DNA of 64,000 nt. Source: Prochlorococcus sp. AG-418-I20 (GTDB lineage Bacteria > Cyanobacteriota > Cyanobacteriia > PCC-6307 > Cyanobiaceae). Shown here piece by piece: positions 8,282 to 18,500 of the stretch; the first letter of the stretch is position 1, and each line of letters starts with the position of its first letter. A program made the position numbers and the translations under genes. The stretch covers positions 292,693 to 356,692 of the forward strand of contig QCLZ01000001.1 of NCBI GenBank assembly GCA_003214175.1. The letters are read 5' to 3'. The notes beneath the pieces were generated by a model. That model saw only the letters and a program-made list of their open reading frames with translations, did no database searches and had not been told where the DNA came from.

Positions 8282-9265
8282 TTAATTGTTATTACAGCTT
8301 GGTAACTTAGATAACCTTAAAACATCACTCATTGACTTGGCATAACTTGTAAGTTTGAAAGTCTCAGGATTAGTGATGGGGACATGATTGAAGTCATATT
8401 TTTTGATACTGAAGCTATCCCAAGGTGTTGTTTGGATAGGAAGAATTCTTAATAATAATTTTAGAATTTTTTTTGTAAGAGGTATCGCAAAATATCTCCT
8501 CATATTATTTCTTTTTAAAAGTGTAATTATGGCTTGATCAACTGAAATAAATTTTTGACCTAGCACAAATTTTCTAAAGCCTTTGTATTTTTCTTCTCTA
8601 TGATTTTTAATTAGAAACCCGCAAATTTGAGCAATATCATTTGCGTGAATAAAGTGAAATTTAGAATCGAGTTTTAAGAATCTTGCTAACCAAAGCCATT
8701 TACCAATCTCTTGTAATCCACTAGTTAAATAACTCACAGGATATTTACTTTTTTTGCCAAGAGTTCCTCCGAAAACCAAGGTAGGGAAAACAGCGAATGT
8801 TTTTTCTGCATATGAGCTTTCTCTCAGTTTCTCGAAACATTCATATTTTGTTTGTATGTACTCTGTTCCATAAATCAATGATTCCCTCATTAATTCTGTT
8901 TGTGTGTCAAGAATGCTAGCTGTTGAAAAATAAATAATCTTTTCTAACTTTTTAATATCAAGCATTTTAAGTAATTCTTCAAAAGCTTTGATATTTACTT
9001 CATATGCTCTTCTTGGATCTCCCCAAGCTGTAGCAGTATGTATTAGGTAACTAACTTGACTAATTTCCTTTTTATATTTATTTGATTGCCTGATATCGCA
9101 CACCATTAACTTTACTTTTTTATTTTCTTGAATAGAAATTGGTAACTTACTTTTATCTCGCACCATGAGATAAAGCCTGAATTTTGTGTTTTTTAAAAAC
9201 CAATCTACTAAATATTGGCCAACACACCCATTAGCACCTGTTATTAATAAGTTTTTATATGCCAA
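8282..9265 (-). CDS. NAD-dependent epimerase/dehydratase family protein
   Basis: A 327-residue extended short-chain dehydrogenase. The N-terminal Rossmann motif is GANGCVGQYL at residues 10-19 (GxxGxxG), the conserved Ser lies in FSTAS at about 114, and the active-site pair is Tyr136 and Lys140 (YIQTK). The C-terminal third is basic and gives no clear substrate clue. It begins eight bases after the stop of hemE on the same strand, so the two are probably co-transcribed, but no link to tetrapyrrole synthesis follows from this alone. The substrate is unknown; sugar nucleotide, steroid-like or isoprenoid-derived substrates are all possible. Confidence 0.82.
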   Translation of the reverse strand: MAYKNLLITGANGCVGQYLVDWFLKNTKFRLYLMVRDKSKLPISIQENKKVKLMVCDIRQSNKYKKEISQVSYLIHTATAWGDPRRAYEVNIKAFEELLKMLDIKKLEKIIYFSTASILDTQTELMRESLIYGTEYIQTKYECFEKLRESSYAEKTFAVFPTLVFGGTLGKKSKYPVSYLTSGLQEIGKWLWLARFLKLDSKFHFIHANDIAQICGFLIKNHREEKYKGFRKFVLGQKFISVDQAIITLLKRNNMRRYFAIPLTKKILKLLLRILPIQTTPWDSFSIKKYDFNHVPITNPETFKLTSYAKSMSDVLRLSKLPSCNNN

Positions 9266-9273
9266 GTTTTTAA

Positions 9274-10314
9274 CTAGTAAGTGAGTTTTTTTCCATGTTC
9301 AAAAAATGTTTGAGCATTTTCTTCTGGAGTCCCAGGTAAAATCCCATGACCTAAATTAAGAATATATTTCCGGTCTTTAATTTTATTAAAAGTATTATCT
9401 ATCCTTTCTTTAATTGATTCTTTGTTCCCGAATAAAATACCGGGGTCAATATTACCTTGAATGCCTATCCCACTAGGGATTCTTTTACAAGCCTCTTCAA
9501 TGTCTACTGTCCAGTCTAATGAAATTATATCTACGCCTGTTTTTGCCATTCTTTCTATTACGCCAGCACTTCCTGAAATGTAAAGAATTACTGGTGTTTC
9601 AGGGTATTCCGCTTTTACAATATCAACAACTTTTTTTTGATATGGCCCAGCAAAGATATCGTAATCTTGTGGGCTTAGTTGGCCTGCCCATGAATCAAAA
9701 ATTTGTACTACTTGCGCTCCAGATTTTATTTGATATTTAAGATATTCACCAATAGATTTTGCAAAATGATCAAGCAGTTTATGAAGTAAATCTGGTTCTT
9801 TAAAAGCCATTGATTTTATTAAAGAATAATTTTTACTGCTTTTACCTTCAACTACATAAGCAGCGAGAGTCCAAGGTGCGCCAACGAAACCTAAAACCGT
9901 TGCCTCATTATTCACATCTTTTTTTAGTGAAGAAAGAACTTGCCCAACAAAACTTAAACTCTCACTTGGATTTAATTCTTTTAAATTCTCTATCTGGCTA
10001 AGAGTTCTTATTGGGTCTTCAATTATTGGACCTTTACTTTCTATTATTTCAAAATTTATGCCCATTCCTGGAAGAGGTGTGAGAATATCTGAAAAAAGGA
10101 TCACACCATCTGGTTTGAAAGCATGAAAAGGCTGCATTGAAATCTCATATGATAGTTCTGGATTCTCAGACCTTTCTCTAAAACTTGGGTAACGCTCCCT
10201 TAAATCTCTATAGATTTTCATATATCTTCCTGCTTGCCTCATCATCCATACTGGAGGTCTATTTACTTTTTTACCTAATGCGGCAGAAAGTAGTAGCGGT
10301 AAATTTTCACCCAT
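9274..10314 (-). CDS. hemE: Uroporphyrinogen decarboxylase
   Basis: HemE decarboxylates uroporphyrinogen III to coproporphyrinogen III, a shared step toward heme and chlorophyll in the cytoplasm. The 346-residue protein shows the family signature near the N terminus ([14 protein letters not shown], residues 19-32) including the catalytic arginine, the second conserved segment [16 protein letters not shown], and the C-terminal [12 protein letters not shown] with its conserved His. Length is normal for the family. The ATG at 10312-10314 leaves the expected short N terminus. The 123-base spacer to glgB upstream probably holds its promoter. Confidence 0.97.
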   Translation of the reverse strand: MGENLPLLLSAALGKKVNRPPVWMMRQAGRYMKIYRDLRERYPSFRERSENPELSYEISMQPFHAFKPDGVILFSDILTPLPGMGINFEIIESKGPIIEDPIRTLSQIENLKELNPSESLSFVGQVLSSLKKDVNNEATVLGFVGAPWTLAAYVVEGKSSKNYSLIKSMAFKEPDLLHKLLDHFAKSIGEYLKYQIKSGAQVVQIFDSWAGQLSPQDYDIFAGPYQKKVVDIVKAEYPETPVILYISGSAGVIERMAKTGVDIISLDWTVDIEEACKRIPSGIGIQGNIDPGILFGNKESIKERIDNTFNKIKDRKYILNLGHGILPGTPEENAQTFFEHGKKLTY

Positions 10315-10437
10315 TTTTCAATTCGATATGTTTTTTAAAAAAAATTTTTAAATTCCAACTTAGAAATCTTACAATGCAAAGCATATCAAAAGCGTTATAT
10401 GAACATTTATATGAAGTACTAAGTTAAATAGGCCTTA

Positions 10438-12702
10438 TTATTTTTCTGATTGATGTTTGAAGATACTTACGCTTAATGGGGGTAAAGCAAGTTCTAGAGC
10501 ATTTTGATAATCATGAATATTGTAATTTATAGTTTCTATACCTCCCATATTTCCTTTATTACTACCCCCATATCTTGATCCATCTGAATTAAATATCTCC
10601 TTGTAGAATCCTTTTACAGGAACGCCTACTTTATATGAACCATGGGTATTAGGTGTAAAGTTGGCAACAACAACAAGCCATTCATTGGTATCATTTTCTC
10701 TTCTCATAAAACTTATTACCGAATTAGATTTGTCATTACAATCAATCCATTGGAATCCATAAGGATCAAAGTCGTTTTTCCATAACGCAGGTTCATTTTT
10801 ATATAGTTTATTCAAGTCATCAATCAAGTTTCTGATACCTTTATGAGGCTCAAATTCTAGTAATTCCCATTGCAGATCATCCCAAACATTCCATTCTTGT
10901 CTTTGTCCAAATTCCATTCCCATAAATATCGTTTTTTTACCAGGGTGGGTCCACATATAAGTAAGTAAAGCTCGAGTATTTGCATATTTCTTCCAGTCAT
11001 CGCCAGGCATTTTATGCAAAAGATGACTTTTTCCGTGAACAACCTCATCATGACTAAGAGCAAGCATAAAGTTCTCTGTATAGTTATATGTTATTGAGAA
11101 AGTTACACTATTTTGATGGAATTGCCTAAACCAAGGATCTATCTCAAAATAATCGAGCATATCGTGCATCCATCCCATATTCCATTTCAAATTAAACCCC
11201 AAACCTCCCATGTCAGTTGGTTTGGTTACCATTGGCCAAGTTGTTGATTCTTCAGCGATAGAAAGTGCGCCTGGGAAATGTTGGAAGAGTACATGATTAG
11301 CCTGTTGAAGAAATTTAACGGCTTCTATATTTTCATTACCACCATTTTCATTGGGTATCCATTCTCCATCTGGGCGTAAATAATCTCTATATAACATTGA
11401 AGCTACAGCATCTACTCTTATGCCATCAATATGAAACTCTTCAAACCAATAAACTAGATTGGCGACTAAGAAATTTCTTACTTCGTTTCTGCTGTAATTA
11501 AAGATTAAAGTTCCCCATTCTTTGTGTTCACCTATGCGTGAATCTCCATGTTCGTAAAGATGACATCCATCAAAAAAGGCTAAACCATGCTTATCTTTTG
11601 GGAAATGACCAGGTACCCAATCAAGAATTACACCTATGCCCTCTTCATGACATTTATTAACAAACTCTCTAAATTCATTTGGGGTGCCAAATCTACTTGT
11701 TGGTGCATACCATCCTGTAACCTGGTATCCCCATGAACCATCGAAAGGATGTTCAGATATTGGCATTAGTTCAATATGAGTGAATCCTCTCTCTTTTACA
11801 TAAGGGATAAGTTTTTTGGTTAATTCTGGATAAGTTAATAATCTTGTTCCAGGTTTTAAATCGGCTGCAGGCACAGGCTCTCTTGGTTCACCATTGTCTT
11901 CAAGATATTTCTTATCTGTTGATTCATGTAGCCAGCTTCCTAAATGCATTTCATAAACTGAAATTGGCTTGTTAATTTGACTAGAAGAATCTCTATTTGA
12001 AATCCAAGAACTATCATTCCAATTAAAGTTTTTCAATTTTGAAACTATTGAACCATTTTGAGGTCTCACTTCATGTGAGAATCCATATGGGTCGGCCTTT
12101 TCATAAATATGACCTTGTTGTGTTCTTATTTCATATTTATATGTGTCTCCTTCTTTCATCATTGGCATGAATAGTTCCCAAAGCCCCCCTAATCTTTTTT
12201 GCATTGGATGATGTCTTCCATCCCAAGAATTTATATCTCCAATTATCGAGATTGATTTTGCATTTGGAGCCCAAATACAGAACATGACTCCTTTTTTATT
12301 TTTGTCCTCTATTAGATGTGCTCCCATCTTTTCCCAAATATGATGGTGATTACCTTCTGCAAACAGATGCCTATCAACTTCTCCCATCCACTCTTCTCTA
12401 TATGACCAGGGGTCATGTTGTGTATGTGTGACCCCTCCTCGTGAAATATTTATTTCGTAATTAGAGTTTGGATTCTCAGGCAGGATTGCTTCAAAAAGCC
12501 ATTTATGATTTATGCTTTCTGCTTTGTAGATTTTATTTTTAAAATTTATTTTAACTTCGTCCGCTTCAGGCATCCACACCCTTATTACCCATTTCTCTTC
12601 ATAAAAATGAGGACCTAATATTTTTAATGGATTATCATTGCAACAATTTTCTAGGTTGATCGCTTCTGATTTAATCCAGTCTGCTTGAATTGTCTCGATC
12701 AT
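10438..12702 (-). CDS. glgB: 1,4-alpha-glucan branching enzyme
   Basis: GlgB makes alpha-1,6 branches in glycogen. The 754-residue protein has two N-terminal beta-sandwich regions (about 25-115 and a CBM48 at about 125-225 with [10 protein letters not shown]), a GH13 (beta/alpha)8 barrel with VGYQ-like region as [16 protein letters not shown], the nucleophile Asp431 (IDGIRVDAV), the acid/base Glu484 (SIAEES), and [11 protein letters not shown] carrying the third carboxylate. A C-terminal beta domain closes the protein. It lies alone with respect to glgA, which is about 27 kb away on the other strand in this window. An S15-type hydrolase gene lies just upstream. Confidence 0.97.
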   Translation of the reverse strand: MIETIQADWIKSEAINLENCCNDNPLKILGPHFYEEKWVIRVWMPEADEVKINFKNKIYKAESINHKWLFEAILPENPNSNYEINISRGGVTHTQHDPWSYREEWMGEVDRHLFAEGNHHHIWEKMGAHLIEDKNKKGVMFCIWAPNAKSISIIGDINSWDGRHHPMQKRLGGLWELFMPMMKEGDTYKYEIRTQQGHIYEKADPYGFSHEVRPQNGSIVSKLKNFNWNDSSWISNRDSSSQINKPISVYEMHLGSWLHESTDKKYLEDNGEPREPVPAADLKPGTRLLTYPELTKKLIPYVKERGFTHIELMPISEHPFDGSWGYQVTGWYAPTSRFGTPNEFREFVNKCHEEGIGVILDWVPGHFPKDKHGLAFFDGCHLYEHGDSRIGEHKEWGTLIFNYSRNEVRNFLVANLVYWFEEFHIDGIRVDAVASMLYRDYLRPDGEWIPNENGGNENIEAVKFLQQANHVLFQHFPGALSIAEESTTWPMVTKPTDMGGLGFNLKWNMGWMHDMLDYFEIDPWFRQFHQNSVTFSITYNYTENFMLALSHDEVVHGKSHLLHKMPGDDWKKYANTRALLTYMWTHPGKKTIFMGMEFGQRQEWNVWDDLQWELLEFEPHKGIRNLIDDLNKLYKNEPALWKNDFDPYGFQWIDCNDKSNSVISFMRRENDTNEWLVVVANFTPNTHGSYKVGVPVKGFYKEIFNSDGSRYGGSNKGNMGGIETINYNIHDYQNALELALPPLSVSIFKHQSEK

Positions 12703-12758
12703 GACTGGTAGATGTTAAGGATTAATAATATCAAAAGATTAACCAAAAAAATAACTAT

Positions 12759-14339
12759 TTATAAAAAAAAAGGGGTCATTTTCATAAATGTTTTATTAAG
12801 GCTAAAACTTAGAGTAATAATTCTATGATTTGCGGAAGGCGCCCCTATATTTTCCTCGCCAAATCCAGGATTAACTCCAATAGCGGGATAAGCTGTTGCA
12901 GATATAGATAAGCGAAGCTTACTACCTTTAATTAAACAAGTATTTGTTGGCTGCATTGTTATTTGATAGATGCATTCTTCATTTATTTTGGAATTTTTAA
13001 CTCTTAAGAATCCAGTTGAAAATTGATTCACCTTATCATCACCTTCTTCAACTAGAGATAAAGCTAGGCAGATATCGAAATTGGTCTGATCACTTTTTAC
13101 TGTGATTTCTAATGTAGGAAATCCTTTTAAGTGTTGATCTTCTTCAAAAGAATTGGTTTGAAAAACACCTACATCAAGACGTTTATCAATAATATTTCTA
13201 TTAAACTTTCCCGGATTTGGACCTAAATGACCACCGTCAGATGGTGTAGGTCTCCATGGGTCATTAACAATTGTGAACCATCCTGATCCTTTTGAATTTA
13301 TGGTCAGACTTCCATCTTCAACATTTACATTTGCTGTACCATCACTTTTGAGCCCAAAAATAAATTCAGGGTGGAATTTATTATCTAATTCTTCCCATTT
13401 ATTTAATGAAATATTCCATATTTTTTTTTCGCCTTTTGAATTCTTAGAATTAAAATTTTCATCTGATTTTAAGTGTTTATTAAAGAATTTTAATAAAGAT
13501 TCTTGTGATCCCTCCCACCAATTTAGATGTGTCGCATTCCCAATAATTATCTCTGGATTGCCACCAGCTTCTTTAGATATTTTATAAAGATCAAAAGCAC
13601 CTTTTAAATGTGGATCCCATAGTCCTCCAATAATTAACATGGGTTGTTTAATCCATGTTGAAATTGGCTTAAATTCTTTAAAAGGGCGACCATTATTTAA
13701 ATTTTTAAGCCATTCCAAAACAAAGCTATTAGGATCATATTTTTTTAAAATATCAATTCCTTCCCTTAAATAACTTTTATTTTCTAAGGCTAATCTAATT
13801 TTTCCCCACTCAAACAATTTATTTTCTCTTTTCATTTTTAGTGCTGCGATTTGAAGTCCCCATGCAATATTGTTATGCCACCAATATGCTCCTCCATCCG
13901 AGCACCAATGATCCTTAATATTCATACCAGTCATTGCTGGAGATAAACAATCGGGTGGCTTTGAATTTAATTCACTAGTTAGTTGAGTAAATCCTTGATA
14001 TGAAAAACCATATAAGCCAAGTTTTCCATTACATTTTTTTAGAGACCTTACCCATTCATGTGTTTCTGAAGTATCGCTAGCTTCTTGAGAAAAACCATCA
14101 AAAACCCCTTCAGAAGAACCCATACCTCTGACATCTTGAATTATTACCATATATCCTTGGGAAGCCCACCATTCAGGGTGAGAATAGGTTATTGTTGAAG
14201 CTATTTCTCTGCCATAAGGTTGTCTCATTAATAATGCAGGCCATGGCCCATCATTACTATTAGGTACCCAAATTCTTGATATGAGTCTCACTCCATCTCT
14301 AAGTACTAGAGATTCATCAAACCATCTTGAACCATACAT
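12759..14339 (-). CDS. CocE/NonD (S15) family serine hydrolase
   Basis: A 526-residue protein of the X-Pro dipeptidyl-peptidase/cocaine esterase-like family. An alpha/beta hydrolase domain (about 1-300) carries the nucleophile Ser113 in GFSYQG, a likely acid in GGLWDPH and a likely base in NATHLNWW. The C-terminal half forms the jelly-roll domain typical of S15 enzymes (FDICLALSLVEEG, GSKLRLSISATAYP). The early segment with MRQPYGRE is also typical. Members hydrolyse X-Pro peptides, acyl esters or glutaryl amides, so the real substrate is open. No signal peptide is visible, which suggests a cytoplasmic enzyme. Confidence 0.85.
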   Translation of the reverse strand: MYGSRWFDESLVLRDGVRLISRIWVPNSNDGPWPALLMRQPYGREIASTITYSHPEWWASQGYMVIIQDVRGMGSSEGVFDGFSQEASDTSETHEWVRSLKKCNGKLGLYGFSYQGFTQLTSELNSKPPDCLSPAMTGMNIKDHWCSDGGAYWWHNNIAWGLQIAALKMKRENKLFEWGKIRLALENKSYLREGIDILKKYDPNSFVLEWLKNLNNGRPFKEFKPISTWIKQPMLIIGGLWDPHLKGAFDLYKISKEAGGNPEIIIGNATHLNWWEGSQESLLKFFNKHLKSDENFNSKNSKGEKKIWNISLNKWEELDNKFHPEFIFGLKSDGTANVNVEDGSLTINSKGSGWFTIVNDPWRPTPSDGGHLGPNPGKFNRNIIDKRLDVGVFQTNSFEEDQHLKGFPTLEITVKSDQTNFDICLALSLVEEGDDKVNQFSTGFLRVKNSKINEECIYQITMQPTNTCLIKGSKLRLSISATAYPAIGVNPGFGEENIGAPSANHRIITLSFSLNKTFMKMTPFFL

Positions 14340-14346
14340 TTAGGCT

Positions 14347-14613
14347 TTAGATAATGTCTGGACAGTGCAGCCCAATGACGTAAATAGAAAAGATCTCTGC
14401 GTTAACGGGGGTTAACTTTTTTTTGTTTGATACATACTCTATAGCTTTATCTGAATTAGCTGAAATACCTTTTGAATTAAACTCTCTAAACTTATTACAA
14501 AACTTCCTAGCTTCGTTTGGATTCTTTTTTACACTTTCCAATAGGTTAGATTGGCTAAAAACAGGGTATAAAGAGTTGGAAAACAAAAATAACAAAAATA
14601 ACAAAGGTTTCAT
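14347..14613 (-). CDS. Small secreted protein of unknown function
   Basis: An 88-residue protein starting with a signal-like sequence (MKPLLFLLFLFSNSLYPVFSQ, cleaved probably after FSQ or close by). The mature part is short and contains two cysteines (in RKFCNKFR and GLHCPDI) that could pair in the periplasm. I prefer the ATG at 14611-14613 over the GTG two codons upstream. I do not recognise the family. It ends eight bases before the S15 hydrolase start on the same strand, so both may be in one transcript. Confidence 0.65.
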   Translation of the reverse strand: MKPLLFLLFLFSNSLYPVFSQSNLLESVKKNPNEARKFCNKFREFNSKGISANSDKAIEYVSNKKKLTPVNAEIFSIYVIGLHCPDII

Positions 14614-14665
14614 TATCACTGACTTTTTCTAAATTCTACATTAAAAAAATTTTTTATCCAAGATT

Positions 14666-15073
14666 TCAAATATATTTGTCTATTTGACTAGCTTTTTTAA
14701 TCCATTCTTTTAAGAGAGTGAAAGTTGTATCCGTTTTGGTTTTTATCCTAAGATTTCTTTCTAATCTTCCAATTTTGCGTTCTAATTCGTAAGGAGTGGA
14801 TAGTGATAATGATTTGAGAGAAGAAATACCGCAATGTAAAAGTAGATATGCTTGCGGTGGAGAAATTCCAATTTCTTTCTTAAAAATAGCTATAGCTCTA
14901 ATTTTCTTTAGATTATTCAATGTACACAGTGAAGATTTTCTTTGAATCTCATTTATATCTAAGTCCGTAAGATTACTTAACTTTTCAAAGTCAGTTAGAT
15001 TATTTTCAACAAAAAAAGATTTTTCATGTCTAAAGTTAGTTGGCAAAAAATCTAAAAATGTTTTAGTTTCCAT
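14666..15073 (-). CDS. DUF4332-like helix-hairpin-helix protein
   Basis: A 135-residue protein with two successive helix-hairpin-helix-like segments (LSNLTDLDINEIQRKSSLCT and a second with LLHCGISSLKSLSLSTPYEL), the pattern of DUF4332 proteins in cyanobacteria. DUF4332 domains resemble DNA-repair HhH modules, but no activity is proven. It ends with a basic helix. It follows the Ycf51-like gene after 11 bases on the same strand, so the two are probably co-transcribed. The domain name is from recognition of the pattern and should be treated as moderate. Confidence 0.62.
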   Translation of the reverse strand: METKTFLDFLPTNFRHEKSFFVENNLTDFEKLSNLTDLDINEIQRKSSLCTLNNLKKIRAIAIFKKEIGISPPQAYLLLHCGISSLKSLSLSTPYELERKIGRLERNLRIKTKTDTTFTLLKEWIKKASQIDKYI

Positions 15074-15084
15074 TTTTTAACAGA

Positions 15085-15528
15085 CTAATTCATTTGGACA
15101 TTTTTCTGAATTTCTCCTATAACAACTGGTTTACTTATACCAGCGGATATTTTTTCAAGTTTTCTTATCTTTATTTTTACGTTCGCACCCGACCTGCTAC
15201 CTTTCCTAAGATTTTCCGATAATTGTTCTAAAGTTGGCTTAATAGATTCTTCTGGGAAGTTATCCTCTGCTTTAGCAATAATCAAATCAAAACCGTTGTC
15301 ATAAACTATTGGGAGATATTTTGCGTCTTCTATTACTACTCGTTCATTATAACTTTGTATAAATGCCCAGCTACTTAAAGATAGTAATAATGAGAAAATG
15401 GTTGCTCCTATTATTCGAAATTTAAAGCCAAAATTAAATATAAAAGCCGCTACAGTGCAAATAAAAAGGAATATTCCAAAGAATCCAAAAATTTTTGGTG
15501 TATTCTCTAATAGTTCAAAAAAAGACAT
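15085..15528 (-). CDS. Ycf51 (DUF2518) family membrane protein
   Basis: A 147-residue protein with two N-terminal membrane segments (about residues 12-32 and 36-56) followed by a soluble domain (VVIEDAKYLPIVYDNGFD). This is the layout of the Ycf51 family, found in cyanobacteria and some plastid genomes, with unknown function. The C-terminal part faces one side of the membrane and has a basic cluster (KIKIRKLEK). It is divergent from the large TamB-like gene, with only about 50 to 65 bases between starts. Confidence 0.7.
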   Translation of the reverse strand: MSFFELLENTPKIFGFFGIFLFICTVAAFIFNFGFKFRIIGATIFSLLLSLSSWAFIQSYNERVVIEDAKYLPIVYDNGFDLIIAKAEDNFPEESIKPTLEQLSENLRKGSRSGANVKIKIRKLEKISAGISKPVVIGEIQKNVQMN

Positions 15529-15580
15529 TTACTGGCTTTGACCTAATTAATTTCTTATATTTTGTAAGCCTACTCTATTT

Positions 15581-18500
15581 TTGGGCTCTAACTTGAAAAA
15601 AATTAGAACTCTAAATCTAAATACAAAAATCCTTTTAGTAGGTATGTTTTTGTCCTTAGGATTTCTGGGTTCTTATACATTAAATAATTTTCTAAGAGAA
15701 AGCTATAATTCTAGGAAATTAGAATTTGAAGATAGTGTTGAGAAATTTTTAAATAAAAAGGTTACTTTAGGCGATTATTCTGGGATTAGATTTCTAGGAT
15801 TTTCCCTAGGGAATTCAAAAATTATTGATAAAGAAAATATAGATTCTGAGATTACAGCTGAAAATGTTTATATAGGAATCATGCCTTTTAGATCCTTTTT
15901 AAAACAAAAATGGATATTAAAAATAACACCAAAGCAAACTGAATTTAAAATAGATAAAGATTTTTTTAAAAGGTATGAATCTTTTAAAAAAGTACAAAGT
16001 ATAAATAAATCAAAACCAAAGTATGAATTCAATTTTAACTTAAATAAATATTCACTTTTAGATCTAAAAGATTCAGGATTAAAAACAAAAGTAAAAGGTT
16101 ATATTGTATATAAAACCAATAATAGACAAATAATTGCCGATTTAAAATCTAAATTTGATGGAAAAGGTTTTTTAAAATTAAAATTAAATACAAAGTTAAA
16201 TCAAGATTTTTTAAGGATTGAATTATTTTCTAGGGGATTAAATCTTCAAGACTCTGAATATTTTCTTGGGAATAGAAAAATTAGCTTTGAAGAAGGAAAT
16301 TTTAAATCTGATTTTAAATTTACTAAATCATCAACTAAAGTATTATGTAAAGGAAGATTTTCTTTAAGTAATTTAAAAATCAAATCCGAAGCTTTTTCGC
16401 AGAATATAAATTCCGATAACAATAGTTTTTTTTGTGAAGATACTAATTTAGTAGGAATTTCAGAAAATTTAAATTACGGAACTTTAACTTCAAATTTTAT
16501 TCTTAATGTTCCACTAAGCAATAATATAAATAATGTTGATTTAAAAGGAAGTATTGGATACATTAATAGTCTAAATCCAGATATTAAATTAACAGGAAAT
16601 ATTCCTTATTGGTTTGATAAAAAAGGTATTAATTTTGGGGATTTAGATTCTAGTTTCGAGATAAATAGAACTCAATTATCTAATTTAAATATTTTCAGAA
16701 AGAATGATATAAGGGGTTTTATTACTGCTAAAGGAGTATTTAAAGGAAAAATTAGCGATCCTGATATTTCGATTAATTTTAATATCGATTATCCGCATTA
16801 TAAAGGCATTCGTATAAGAGAAATATGGGAGGGAGAAATTATAAACGATAATAAAGAATTTCTTTTAAATATGAAAAATAGATATTCAGCAATCCCTTCA
16901 TTTCTCTCAATCAAGTTTGATCCTAAGCTTAAAGTTGATAATTTAACTTTTAGTAGAGTTTATAACTCTACTAAAGGGACTCTAGAAATAGTTAAAGAGA
17001 ATGATAATTATATTTGGAGCGCTGATAATTTCCCCATTGATGAACTTGAATTATCTTTAAGCAAAAATCAATTCGATAAGATTAATGGAATTATTAATGG
17101 TGGAGGATCAATTTCCTATGATCAGGCTAATATTGAAGGGCGACTGGCTTGGAGTTTAGGTAAATATAGAAATATAAAGTTAGCTAATTCATTATTTGAT
17201 TTTAGATTAAAAGATAATTCTTTATACGTAAACTCATCAATTTATCCAATTGATGGTGGAATAATTGAAGTTGAATATAATCCAAATAAAAATAATTTAA
17301 TTAATTTAAACTTCAATAATATAAGCACCAGTTGGACAATCCTGACCGCTATTGATATTTTTAATTTTGATGATGAGAAAGTGATACCAACAAGTAAAAC
17401 TAATATCTTGGATGATCTGGAAATAAATAAAGATAAGTTTTCTTATAAAGAGAGGATTGACTTTATAAATAACTTTCTTGAAAATAGTAATTCCTTAGAT
17501 GACAAATTTAACCTGAAAAAATATTTAAATAAATTTAGCAGTAGATATAATGCACAAATAACTATTGAGGGAGATAGACCAAGAAACTACAATTTAAATG
17601 CAAAATTGAATGGCTATCTTGATGTATCTAGAGATGAAAATAAAAATAAAAAGGAGGAATTTTCTATTGATTTGGAAGGGGGATTATTAAAAGGAAACGG
17701 TTTTTTAAAAATTAAAAAATTACCGTTAAGTGTTGCGAATATCTTTTTAGACAGACCAAGAGATTTTCTTGGAGGGATAGATATAAATTTATTGTACGAT
17801 TTAGATACAAAATCTTTCTCAAGTGAAATTTCTTCCAATAATTCATCAATAAAAAATAATAAAATATTACTTGAAAAAGGATTTATTGAATTTAATAACT
17901 CTAATTTTGATATTGATTTTTCATTGCTGATAAATGATTCAGTAATCCCCATCTCTATTAAAGGATTAATACCTATAAAAACCTCTGATGAATTAGATTT
18001 AAGGTTGATTGGTAACGGAAAATTTATTGAGTTAATAGATGTTTTCTCAGATGATTACTTTACTTTTAAAGAAGGTGAAATGAATCTTAGAATGATAATA
18101 AAGGGTACTATTGATAAACCTGTATTGAATGGATTTATAGTAATTAAGGATTCTGAAATTGATTTGTATAACAATATAGTAAAAGATATTAATAGTTTGA
18201 TGATTTTTGATTTTGATTCTTTGGAGATCAAAAGTTTAAAAGCAAAAGGCGAGGATTCTGGAAATATTTTCATTAGAGGTTTTTTGCCTTTTTATAAAAA
18301 GAATGAATCAGGGGAGTCATTTATTAATTTGATTGCAAATGAATTTACTATTAAGACAGAGAATTTCAATTTTTTATTAGATTCAAATATAAATTTAACT
18401 GGATCATTTGAGAATCCAGTGTTGGGAGGTAATTTGTCCCTTAACAATGGATTCATAAATTTCAAAAGAACCAGTGAAAATAATAAGATAGATAAAAAAA

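Noticed and set aside
10375..10427. Short plus-strand frame of 17 codons in the hemE-glgB spacer
   Set aside because: Too short to judge and in a region that must contain the hemE promoter; no ribosome-binding site of note.
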